DNA of 64,000 nucleotides from Verticillium longisporum (lineage: Eukaryota > Ascomycota > Sordariomycetes > Glomerellales > Plectosphaerellaceae): NCBI GenBank assembly GCA_019188255.1, contig JAETXT010000010.1, positions 1,550,001 to 1,614,000 on the forward strand, read 5' to 3'. Position 1 is the first letter of the stretch. The number at the start of each line of letters is the position of its first letter. Below the pieces are notes generated by a model, which was given only the letters and a program-made list of their open reading frames with translations, was not told where the DNA came from and ran no database searches. This document shows positions 35,801 to 48,200 of the stretch, piece by piece. A program made the position numbers and the translations under genes.

Positions 35801-36882
35801 AAAAATGGGGCCCTGTTGGGAGATCCGGCTGATAGGAAATAATCCCAAAGTCTGTGGGCTGGTTCGCTGATGGAAAAGACCTCCAGTACAGTGAAAAGCC
35901 TCGGCATGGTGCACGCCAATAACAGTGCTCGTCAATTTTGGTTCGAGGACACTTGTGGCGCTGTGTCTGAGGGGGGTTCTTCCCCATATGCCACTTGTAA
36001 ACTCAACTACGCCACACTCCTTCGTGCACTGGTCTGGTTCAGGCGAGAGAATTCCATCTGACAGGCGAGGGGTGTAAGCCGAGCGGCACGGATAGGACCG
36101 TGTTCAACCAAACTTTGTGTCCTTCTGGGCCATTGTGGCAAACCTCTGCCAGCACTCTTGAAGAATTGTCTGGGCCAGCAGGATGAGAAGCCGGTACCGA
36201 CAGGACAGTTCGCAATAAGATTTTAAATGGAGCCTTGTTCGAACAAGACCATGACGTTGGCAAAAAGAAATTTCTCACAAGGCGGGAAGACGTCGGATGT
36301 ATTGTGGCGCGGGTCTTGTACCATGTATGGAGCCAGAGACAGCATTGGCAGCCGTCGGAGTTGCATGATCTTACACCTGGACAGGGGATCGATCTAGCTG
36401 GTATACATGTGCTGTAAAGGTGCGTGTGTTTGGTTTTCGCTCAGCTCATCAAGGATGTATGGGGGCTATCGTTTGAGTGATCGACTGAGAAGGTTGACCG
36501 AAACAGGAAGCCGTCGAATGCGAGGGATGGATGATTTCCATCGTTAGGCGATCATTTCGTCTCGATTCCAGTATGGCGTCGGAATGTCGGGCAGCTCATA
36601 GGACGATCAGCGTATTCCATATTCAAATGGCCAACTTGGGATGACTCGAACGAAGTTGGAGATTCAAGATGGGAGTTTGGCAGCAACGGGGGACTGGCGA
36701 AAAGGTAACGACAGGCGGACAGGCAGGCAGGCAGATCCTTGTATCCCAGTCAAGGCAAGCTCGGTGCAGGAAATCTGAAACGACGCGACACCAAATACTC
36801 TCCTACCGAGAGACCACTAGCCCAGAAGAGGAAGTACACTCCGGGATACTTTCTTCTTGGGGAAAGAACGATCAACTCGTGG

Positions 36883-36915
36883 CTTGCTGGGCTTGCTGGG
36901 CTTTCTGGGCTTGCT
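36883..36915. repeat. 9-bp CTTGCTGGG minisatellite, about 3.7 copies
   Basis: CTTGCTGGG twice, then CTTTCTGGG, then CTTGCT. The Leu-Ala-Gly frame through it is not supported as a gene. Confidence 0.85.
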
Positions 36916-39900
36916 AAGAAGACCCCCCCTTCTTGCTTGGTAGCCTGCATGGCACCTACCCAGATTATTCTGTCAGTCTTTTTCCTCGCTGGTGGAAGCA
37001 AGAGACCCCCCCATCTTCTTTCTGGTCAGAGGGAAGAGGGGGGCTGATGAGGTTGCGAGATCCATCCAAAGACACATCTATGCCTTTATGCAGCATATCT
37101 ACGGCACACAACACCAGGGCCGACTTCATATTGAAACAGCTCTTGTTGGACATTGGCCCTCTATCCGCCAGTAGGTACTACATGTACCGTCATGCCACGG
37201 GCAATGCAGCTTATGAACCACGTCCAGACCCAATGCCGTTCATCCATACTCCACGGTACCGCCACATAACTTATGCCATATCGGACGAACGCGATGGCAT
37301 AGAGCTGTACACAGGAGAGAAGAGCTTTTGGCTTGGCCAGCTAGAGCTCCAGGCGGACTGGGCCTCAATCGGTCCAATTCTTGACACCGACACCATGTAC
37401 TTGTACAGCTGGTTCGGCTCTGCCGCCACGCGCCATGCGTCCTGAGCCCCGACGGCTCAAATCTCAGCTCCGACAGCTTCAGCTTCTACATCTGGATCAA
37501 GCGCGAACCTTCGTGTCCATGAGAACCTGGGTCTGACGTGCTGCTGACCCGTTCCCTCGTCCCAGCCGCAACGCCGCCCTGCGTCTATCCGTAAGCTCAG
37601 AGGGGCAGGAAGTACCAAACACAGACAGGCCAGGCCAGGCCAATCCCATTTGCGCCCCCTTCCCTGAAGCGCATTTGTCGTCGCGCCGGCTTACAAGATC
37701 GACAACCCTCCCTCATTCGAGCGTGTCCGCTGATGGCTTCAAGACCGAGAACTAAAACCAGTTGGCAAGCAATCAAGGCAAGGCATGGCATGGCAACGCT
37801 CTGTTAGCGCTGGTGCCATCACAGCGCACGCGATCTCCCATACCTCAGGGCTTAGCTTACCCAAAGGCGGGATTCGACGAGCCACCCAATGCGGGAAGCA
37901 TCGGCGGCCAGCAACGAACGGCCGCGGGCTGGTGCGTCTAGGGCTTTGTGCTCCTGGGACAGAGGTAGCCTCTACAAGCAATCGACAACAGCGATCTTGT
38001 TCGTGGTTTGGCTTTTCTCGCCTCAAGCCTAGTCAATCAAGTCATTCATGCTGTCGCTCTTGGCCAACCAAAGACAGTCGAAATGTACAAAGATCAGCTT
38101 CACCTAGACCGCCGACGCCGCGCTACGTGGGCTTGTACTGTAATCGACCGGGACAGCATCACCACCGCCAGCGGCCCAGTCATGAGTCTAGTGATAAACA
38201 CTGAACTATCAATGCATTCCGTCGGACGCCCGTCCCATCCCAAGAAGGCATAAACCGCGAAAGCTACCATCATCTTGGTACATGCACACGAAGCCTGCAA
38301 CCCCTCCTCTTCGGCGTGGGGAAGACACAGCCTGTCCGAACGAGCACACATGCCGACACATTTCGGCGGACCAACAGTAGTTTTGCCAGCCTGGTGCTGT
38401 ACCTGGATGCCAGGAACAGGACAAGGACAAGGAAGCAAAAGCGGGGGCAACATGGTGAGCCGCCCATCGTTCAATCCTTCAATCAAACGCAGTCTCCAGT
38501 TTGGGAGACACCAATTCAAGCCACGGTGCAGCCACGGCGGAATCCAGCAACGTCAGGTCACTGGCTTCTGTTCTATGTACCTGCCGTATCTCCACGAGCC
38601 TGTCGCCTCTCCAGCTCGCAGGCTCCCTAGAACCGGCGGATATCTGACCGCACCCAGTTTGGTTACCATTTGGGGTTGTGATCGCCGTACCGCCACGCAG
38701 GTACCTGTGGCGTGCGCCGTCGAAAACGTGGTTGACAGCCACTCTGACAAGTCGAAGAAAGCGAGGATATCCACCAAGCAACCTCCACTTTCGCCTCTTC
38801 CTTGCTCGTTGCACCGGCTTCAGTTCCGCTCGACTAGAGAATTGCTTGCCAGCCAGGCCGGTTGGTATGCAAGGTGCGCACACGTCCAAGGCAACAAGTA
38901 AGGATCGACAGGTCTAGAACCTGGCGGGATGGAAATCACGCATCAACATCTGGAGCTCACTCCTCTGATCCTGCCCTTTTCGAGACGTTTCGGTTTGCTG
39001 CCCTTCTCCCCGCCTCCCAGCCCGGGGCGAGCGAGTCAACGAACCCGCGCGACTGGGAAGCGATCCTGGAAGGGCCTCAAGCACAAGTTGTATCATCCAC
39101 TCCCGCCCACTTCGTTGTCCTCCCTCCATTTACCTAGGCTGGCCAGGGTCCGTGGGTGAGGGGGCCTTGCTTCTCCGGTCCCAAGTTTATTAGGTGGATC
39201 GGACCTTTCACAGTGTCACTCCATCTCTCTCCTACCAGATCTGCGATCTTTACCCAATCAATATGGTTGTGCGTTCTCAGAGAGGAAAATTGACGACAGA
39301 CACGTACGACTCGGGCGATTCAGACAATTCGTGAGGAACGAATCCATATACCAGACACTGGTCGTCAGCAGCCTCATCAAAACTTGCATTGGGAGCAAAT
39401 GCGGTTTGCTAATTGGAATGTCACATTGGCCCCCTGACTCGGCTCCGCGGCAAGGGCTGTGTTATACCGTCGTGGTTATAGGAGCAAGTAGCTCGGCTAC
39501 CCGCCGCACCAGAGCAATGCAAGCGACGAGCCACCGTCGTTTTGTTCGTACTGCGGCGCGGATTCTTTCTCATCTCCCGTTGTCAAGCCTCACATGGCGT
39601 CAGCTCGAATGTGCAAGTTAAATGAGAAGTGGGGTGGTGCAAACACGCCTTGGCATCGCTGGCATATGCAGCAGGCATCCTGAAGCAATAGATCTGCGAC
39701 CAGGGTTGAATTCTCACTCGAGACTAATAATCACACATACACTACAGCTTCAGCCGACATGCAACTTGCATTGTAGGGTTTGCTCATTGCTGGCATTCTC
39801 CTCCCGAAGTGGGAACAGTGTGCAAGCCTGAGAGATGACTTGCATTCTGTGTGAGCGTTTTCTGCGGGGTCGTACCATTACATACAGTAGCTCAAACTCG

Positions 39901-40049
39901 AGATTGCGGTGCCCGGGATCGCTCATGGATTTGCCCGCCCCGAGGTCGTACTTTGCACCTGTCCAGACTTTACAAGGAGGAGATAAGGCTGGGAGGCAGC
40001 TGGGCTTGGGCTGGCACGCAAAGGATCTCAGGCAAAACATGACGCCGTG

Positions 40050-40060
<11 letters not shown>

Positions 40061-40080
<20 letters not shown>
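40061..40080. repeat. (AC)10 microsatellite
   Basis: Perfect AC run preceded by the imperfect ACATACACAT. Confidence 0.9.
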
Positions 40081-42262
40081 GGACAGGAACGAGGAACGAT
40101 GTTCTATCACGGACGTCCAAGAAGGTCACATGAAACACCGAATCGAGAGGGGGACCCTCACCAGACAGCTCTTCCGATGCGAGGGCGATCCTGGGCACGG
40201 CAGATGAGCAAAGCCTGCTTTCCCCTCCCGCAACGGTCATGCCCGTGCGCTGTTCGGCGGTCCGTGAGCACCCAGGCCGGTCCCGTAGGCGAAAATGCTC
40301 TGGGGTGCTCTGTCAGTATGTCCACTACCTTGAATGATGTGGTTGATCTTTTGTGAAGGAGGACAAGAGATCCATCTGGCGGCTTGTGCTGCGTTTCTGT
40401 TGGTGTCATGGACGCAGTGACTAGGCAGGTGGGCCGACGGGGACAAGATGCTGGTATCTCTCCAGAGGAGCTTCTTGTTCAAAAGGATCTATCTGCCTGC
40501 TCTGTCTGCTCACCATCAGACGTGACTAACAGCTTGCCCCAGCCTGGCGGACCTAGGGCGGCCTAAAGCCGAACAAGCGATAAGAGTTCCAGCTCGTCAC
40601 GACCTGTAATTAATCAGCGAGTCGATTTGAGTCAAAGAAGCGCGCGCACACGGGTTTCGGAGTCCCTTCCGCCCGCCCTGACCCTCGCCCGGCCGCGCGC
40701 TCGAGACGGCGGCAGTCGCGGCGCTGGGCCGTCCGTGATGAGGGCGCGAGACCAAGCCTTACCCCGCCACCTGGGACGAACGCACAGTCGGGCGAACCGA
40801 CCCCTCTCGGCAAGGCAAGCAGAGCGTCTCATCTGATTTATCACGGCCGAAGCAGGGAGGGGTCCGTGTGCGCCGCTGGCTGTTGCCGGTGCTTATCGGG
40901 CGAGCAACAAGCCAGATGGGACGAACGCTTGAGACCGGAGGGCGGGGTGAGGGAGGGAAGGGGTGTGGCCAGAAACAAAGGGTCCGACCGAGAGCCAAGT
41001 CGACATCGGCGCGGACTTTTCGGCCATTTTTAGTCGTCAATTCAAACGACATGGCGGCTCCAGTTGGTCAGCCGGTCAGCCAGTCAGTCAGCTCATGATG
41101 CAAAAGTGCCTCGACCTCTGTTGCATCGCAGCAGTGATGCTTCGGGCCAAGATCTGTGCGCCTCATAACATCAGCCCACTCCTACTACGAGCTAGAGCGG
41201 CAGCCAGAGACGAGAGTCATCTCGTAGATGGAGTAGCATGCATGGACTTGACGTGCTTCTCCTCGCTTGCTAGCCCGTGGCTGAGTCAAAAGGGGGTCGA
41301 AAGGGGGGGACTGGATAGATACGAGATGCGTTGTATCAGCCTGGCCTGTTCTCGTACTTGTGTGAAAGCTTCCCAACATGGCCTCCAAAGCTTTCTCTTT
41401 CGACTCCGCCGCATCAAAGTTTGGGAGTGAGGGTATCGTGCCAGGGGGAGGGGTATGAATCGTCACTGTCGTCTGAGGATGTTGATACTGCCATCCGAAA
41501 AATCTCATGTCGCCATATCCAGAAAAGGTATCAATCACATCATGATGCTCTCTGTCCTCGTCTGTGCTTGTCAGCCTAGCCAACGCAACTACAATCATGA
41601 ACAGAAGGCACTCCACAGTTGCAGATAGAGTTCAGGCACGAAAAGAGTCACATGGGAGGTGGTGTTGTGAATCGGTATTCATCCCGGCAGCCTCTCTCTC
41701 TCTCTTTCGTCTTTCGGCAACGGGGCCATCAAAATAGACGCTCATACGTCAAGTCAAACAAAGTCCATGCAGCTGCCCGCCGCGATGTATCCGTCTTTCC
41801 CGCTCTCTTCCTCGTCCTGCCTTCATTTCCCCTTCACTGGCAGCGCACCACATACATGTGTAGGAAGCGTAAATGTACCATACAACAAGAGAAATAAAAA
41901 GGTGCTCCCCAATGATTCCCCCCCTGTTTTCCTCTTTCCCAACCATCATCCCTTCCCGAGCGCCGTGCAGGAACGAGAAAAGTAAAGTGAGAAGGCAGAA
42001 TGGGCTGGAAGAAGCTGTCTACCCCCGGGGGGCCACAAAACAAAAAAAAAAACACATGAAGAAATATGAATCCCCGTCTGCTGTGCCGTTGCCCTGCTCA
42101 GGTGAGTAGGCATTACATCTTCTTTTGTCTTCCTCTTCCGCAAAGTCAAATCAGAAACATGCTGTAGATGCTCTCGTCCACGAAAAAGTCCCCTCAGGCT
42201 CCCTTGAAATAAAGATGCTTCGCCCACGCCTCGTCAAAGCTGGGGTTGAGCTACACAAGCCC

Positions 42263-45200
42263 TCAGCCCATGAAAAACCGGTCCCGGCTCGAGCTTGCGC
42301 TGTTCCGCTGAGCAGCGTCGAGCGGTACATTCTCCACACCGTCTGCCGAAGACGTCGTCCCCTGCCGTTGCGGCGGCCGCTTGGTGAGCACGCCTTTGGT
42401 CTTCTCTGGTTTCTCTTGCGTCTGTGTTGGTGGTGGCGGTGGCGGCAGCGGCGAAATCATGTTCGTCTCGCTGCTCGTGCGACTCTTGGTGAGTTTCTTG
42501 GTCAGCCGCTTCTGCGAAGGCGTCACCGACGGCGCGTCGGTTGCGTCCGACAGCCGCGTCTCGCTCGATCGTTGGCTTGGCGCCAGCGGCACAACGGACG
42601 GGCGGCTGTAGGCGGGGTTGTCGCGAATGGGAATAGGCGCGCTGGCGGCCACGCCGTTGCCCTCGAAGCCGGGATACGCGGGCGGGCTTGGCGTTGTGCG
42701 CGAAGAAGGCGGGGTCTGGGACGCGGACGCGGGCACCGCCGCCAATCTAGGTGGCGGCGCGAAGGCGCCAGATGCCGGGGATGGCCTCACGGGTGTGTTG
42801 CTGCCGGGTCCCGTTGCCGCGGTGTGCGGCATGATATAGTTGTCCAGCTTTCGGCCCAAGACGTCGACCCGGACGGGTTTCGCGATGTAATCGTTCATGC
42901 CGGCCGCCAGGCACTTCTCCCGATCACCCTGAATCGCCGATGCCGTCATGGCGATGATCAGGACCTTGTTCACCGCCTCCAAGGGCTCGCTGCGGATTGC
43001 CTTGGTCGCTTCATAGCCATCGAGCACAGGCATCTGCACGTCCATGAGCACAACGTGATATGGCTGTCCTTCCTGCGCCTTTGTTCTCAGCGCTTCGAGT
43101 GCCTTTTGCCCGTTCTCGTACGCGTCCACCGTCGTGTAGCCCAGGCGTCGCGAGAACTTCATGGCGATGTTCTGGTTGATCAGGTTGTCCTCGGCGATGC
43201 AGATTCGGATCTGATCCTTCGGTATGGTCGTCAGGTGGATGAACGGGTTCGGCGCCAGCTCGTTGAGCGGAGTCGCGGGTATCGTGAAACGGTCGGCGAT
43301 GGGCGGCGACTTGACCGTTTGCGCGTCGCCTGCATTGACGTCCGGCGTGGCCTTGTCAAAAGTCACGGTGAACCAAGCCATCGTGCCGACGCCCTCTTGG
43401 CTCTCCAGGTGAATCTTGCCCTTCATCATGGTCTCGATCAGAGATTTGCAGATGCTGAGTCCGAGACCACTGCCGCCGTACTTTCTTGCTGTACTGGCGT
43501 CCGCCTGCGAAAATGGCTGGAACAGCTTCTCGAGCTGCTGCTGTGGAATCCCGATGCCGGTGTCTTGGACCTTGAAGGTAAGCACGGCCTTCTCGTTCGA
43601 ATCGTAATCGACCTGCGCCCCGATCGTGATGGAGCCATTCTCTGTAAACTTGAGGCTGTTGTTGATGAGATTCCCAAGCACCTGATGCAGCCGAATGGGG
43701 TCGCCGTAAATGAGCATCGGGGGAAGGTTGATATCCTTGGTAATCGTGACATTCTTCCTCTGTGTCTTCTGCCTGTTGCTGTACGACACTGCACGCACGA
43801 CCTCACGCACCATCTCCTCCGGGTTGAAGGCGATGACATGCAGTTTCATCTTGTCGGCCTCCATTCTCGAGAAATCGAGAATGTCGTTGATGACCGTGAG
43901 CAACAGATCGGCGGACACCCGGATCGAGTCCGCCATGTCCAGCTGCTCCCTGTTGAGACTGCTGTCGCGCAGCAACTCCGAGTTGCCAATGACGCCGTTG
44001 AGAGGCGTCCGCAGTTCGTGGGATACGTTGGCCAGGAAGATTGATTTGGCCCTCGCTGCCTCTTCGGCCAGCTTGACGTTGCGTTTCGCTTCCGCCTCAG
44101 CCGCCTTGGCCTTGGCCTCGGCTTCTCGCGCCTGATCCACCGTGCTCTTGAGCGCCCGCACGTTCGACTCGTTCTCCTTGGACACCTTCTCCACGGCCTT
44201 CATGGCCAGCGAGTTGGAGTAACTGATGCCGATCTGGTTGACGAGCAGTTGCAGCACTGACACATTGCGATCGGTAAACGACCCTGGCTCACCTTCAAGG
44301 TAGAGGACGCCGAGCAGCCCGTCGTTGCCGGCTCCGCGGGAGATGGGTATCGCAATGATGGCTTTACTCAAGACGTTGCGCTGGAGCCATGCTTCGTTGA
44401 CGTTGCCAAACCGCACGTCGATGAGGATATCCGGAATGAACAATGTCTCCCGGAACCGCGTGCAGTAGAGAATGACGTTCTCTGCGACGAGCGACGTGTG
44501 CGAGAGCAACTCGCGGCTCTCAGGGGCTTTTGCTCCCCGCTCAGGATCTCCGCTAGCCGCGAGACACCATCCCTGCGCATCGCGGACGATAATGGCGGCG
44601 AGTGTGGCCGTGCCACCGCAGGTCTGTAAGATGACGTCGCACATTGTCTCGAGAAGCTGGTCGACGTTGAGAACGGCCGAGATGACCTGAGACGACAGCA
44701 GGATCGCGTGCAGGTCAATCATATCGAGCGCAGGCAGACCGGCCCCGGCACCAGCTTGGAGGTGAACGGAGCCACGCCAGGCACCGATCCGTTCACCCTT
44801 CAGATCGACCAGCGCGCTGCTTGGAGCCAGTGGTAAATCCTCGCTCTCCTCGCCATCCATGGCACGGAAGTGCGGTGGAGGAGCGTCTGATGAAAAGTCC
44901 GTCTGCACACAGGCATCTACGGTCCGCGGGTTCCGTGTTGGGCCATGGAGAAGGAGCGCGTGCGTCTCCTCGATATGATCAGCCACGCCGACGGCACCAA
45001 ATTGCCGATACAGCGCGGCAGAGTCCCTCATAGCCGCCCGGGCAGACCGCCTCGCTTTCCTCCCGACAAACACACCGGCCATGAGATTGTTACCCAACGC
45101 CTCGTCAAAGGTGTGATTGTGCTCCTCGGCATGATCCAATGCCTCTTCGTAAAGCATGATTGCGCCGCCATAGTCCTTGCTGAGCTCGCAAATCTGAGCA

Positions 45201-48200
45201 TCGAGAATCTTGTACCACGAAGCGTAGTTGACATCGTTGTACGTGGACCACTCTTTGATCTTTCTCGTAAACTCGCGCAGTGTTTGGATGCATTCTTGCT
45301 TCTCCGCCTCGAGGCTGTCTGGGTTGAACCGCGGGTCGTCGAGACGATGTAGCATCCGGCCAGCAAGGGACAGTCCGTAGAAGAATATAAGGTGGCGACT
45401 GTTGCGGGCAGACCACATGATATCGATGTTCTCGTAACAGGCTGCCCCAATCTCGACCGCGCGGTCATAGTGGCCAAAGAGGAAAAGCGGAATTATCTCC
45501 AACGTTTCGAAGAACAAGATGGAGCGGTTTCCCTTCAGAATTTTCGTGTCGAGCCGCGACTTGTATTGGAGGGTATTGAAAACATTGTCGCTCAACACGT
45601 GCTGTGCGTCCCTGGTTCTTGTCTTGCCCTGCATGGCACGACAGAGCTGCCGAACGGCGATGAGCAAAGTGCCGCCCCGGGTGTCGTCCTTCCAACCCTG
45701 AACGTCTTCGCAGGCATACTGGGCGAATGCCTCGACATCAGCAAGGTTTTCGCTAGCGTAAAACTTGAGCATCGCAGACAAGCCAGCGCTCATGATTGAC
45801 GATATGCGATCTCCGGCGGTCGCAGCATACTCGACAGAGCCTTCCAGGTGTGTCAAGGCCACGCTGACGGGGAACTGCACGTGGCCGATGAAGATGGCAT
45901 AGACCATGTAGCCTCTCGCCATGGAGAAAGGATCTCGGAATCGATCGAGCATTTCGATGCAGACATCACCAGCCTCCACAGCCAATTTAACGAGGTTGAA
46001 GCGGGAGAGAGCGATGATGCCAAAGTAGAGAAAGACCAGCCCAGACTGCGGAAATGCGCCAGAAGTCAAGTGCAGATCCAGCATGGCGAGGGTGATGCTG
46101 TAGAACCGGAGTGAGTTGCTCCACCATGCCGAGCTCAACGTCTCAGCCATGACGGCGGCGATCGAGGGTAAGGTTGGGTCCGGTGACACGGCCGGTTGCA
46201 TCAGTTCCGTCTTGTCCATCGTCTGAATCTTGATCGCCAGGCGTTCAAATTCTCGGTCACAGCGTTCGTACGTCGGGTGTTCCTCTAGCCTGACATTCAT
46301 GAGGCGCAAACACTTCTCCAGCGAGTCGCACGCTGCGGCCACATCCCCAGCCTGGGTGTGAATCCGTGATTGCAGCACGTACGCGGGTGCCTTGTCGATC
46401 GCCGTGCGTCCCTTCTCAAACAGGATAGAGAGAAGACGGCTCGCCTCTTCTTCTTGATTCATGTACAAACTGCACTCAGCCGCTCGCAGGTGTATCTGTA
46501 GGGTTTCGTCGTAAGACACGTCCTCGAGGCCATCGGTCCAGGGATTCTGTTGGAGGAGGTCCAAGGCCGTCGCATAATACTTGGCAGCCGTCGGCCGTGC
46601 CTCGTTCTCTGTTGCCGTTGCGGCGCACTCGAGGAGCAGCGTGCGAAAGGGTTCGCGGATCCTCACTCGCCGTTTGATCAGCTCGGCGGACTCGCAAATG
46701 TGTAACGAAGCAGTATCTCTCGCCCGAGCATCCGTTGAGTAGTACTTCATGAGAGTCTGGGCGATGATGAAGCGCATTTTGCGGGCGTTACATTCCTTGA
46801 GCGCGGCCGAGGCCTGGATGTAGCGGTCATGGGCAAAACGGAACCGGTCATCCGTCTCGCCAGGCATCAGAATACACGCGTTGACGGCAGCCTGGAGGCC
46901 AGCGATGACTTCATCGTTTGAGTATTTTGTGTTTACCTCTTCGGCGTTGGGATCAACACAAGCAACATCGTCCGTGTATTGGAACTCGCCCGTCAAGAGA
47001 CGACTGACGAGCTCAAAAGAGAAGGAGTAGCCGAGAAGCGCAGCCCAGGCCAAAATTGCACGCGCCGATGGCGGGAGCTCTTTCAGACGCTGAGTGATGA
47101 AAGCCGTATCGAGAACATCGTATCCCTCCGTCTGGAACTGATCGAAGAGCCGGTCAAGATCAAAGTGCCAGTTGCTGTCCTTGTATTCATACCAGATGCT
47201 CTTATTGCGGTAGCATGCGCTGAGCATCTCCCTGATGTAGAATGGGTTGCCAGCAGTCTTGGACTGGATGACTAGGGCCAATGGCAAAATGTCCTCTTTG
47301 GGTCGACACAACGTGGCAGCAACATAGTGCACAATGTCGATCTCGCTGAGGGGCGCCAGCGCGATCCGGGTGATTGTCGGCCTCCCTGTGCGCGAAAAGT
47401 CTGTAGAGCATGAGTGGTTGTCCGCTGCATGATCACAATATTTGGACTTGCCGTCGGGTTCTGTAGAGTTGACAATGGAATGAACCTCGTCAGGCGTCAT
47501 TTCATCCGGCCGGTACGTCACAATAATGACCATCCTCATCCTTGCGCTGATGATCTGTGAGATCAGTTCGAGAGACTCGCTGTCTGCGAAATGCAAGTCA
47601 TCCAGCACAAAGCATACAAACTTATTGGCCGTGATCATGCGCAGCACGTCCAAGAACGTGTTCATCAGCCTCGTGTTCTTCGTAGATGTGCCTGCTCGCA
47701 GGAAATCCTGGGAGCTTTGCAGCGGTATGCCCGGGTTCTTGGGCTGCAGGCCGGGTGAAGCGTCAGGAGACAGCCCCTGCTTCATGCTGTTTCTCATGTT
47801 GCGAGACCCCTGAAAGGTCGGTGGCGATCGCGTAGTTGAGTTATCAATGGTGCCGAGAAGATGTTCAGGGAGGCCTAATGCTTTGGCAAGCATCGGCCAG
47901 ACAGGGCGTATGTAGTGTTTTAACGCATGGTGGAAAGGCGTGTCTGTGTGTTTCTCGCCAAATACTTGTCGGAAGAGCGAGGATAGCAACTTGAGCAAAG
48001 GGCCGAAGGCCTGTCTCCTTGCGTTGTCAAACTTGGCAGAGACGTAGTAGCCCCGCTTTCTGGCCTCTGCAAAGACAGACTGGAAGAGAAAGCTCTTGCC
48101 CAGGCCGGCAACACCTTCGATGGTAATGATCTCGCAATGTCCGCGGCGCCTAAACTTGGCCGATCCGAGTTGGCGGGACAAGCTCGAGGCTGTAGAGTCG

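Larger units (their letters stand above)
32459..42262. other. 9.8-kb gene-poor region, no supported gene
   Basis: It spans the 5' flank of the Pro/Gln-rich gene to the 3' end of the large histidine kinase. It contains a G16 run (32871-32886), a TACCTA tract (33553-33577), a 9-bp minisatellite (36883-36915) and a CA run (40061-40080). Open frames up to about 170 codons exist (for example 36933-37445, + strand), but none shows a known family, a convincing start or supported introns. No transposase, reverse transcriptase or terminal repeats were recognised. Confidence 0.45.

Noticed and set aside
42125..44044. 639-codon plus-strand open frame
   Set aside because: Fully antisense to the HATPase and receiver domains of the large kinase, with an Arg-rich product; a shadow of GC-rich coding sequence.
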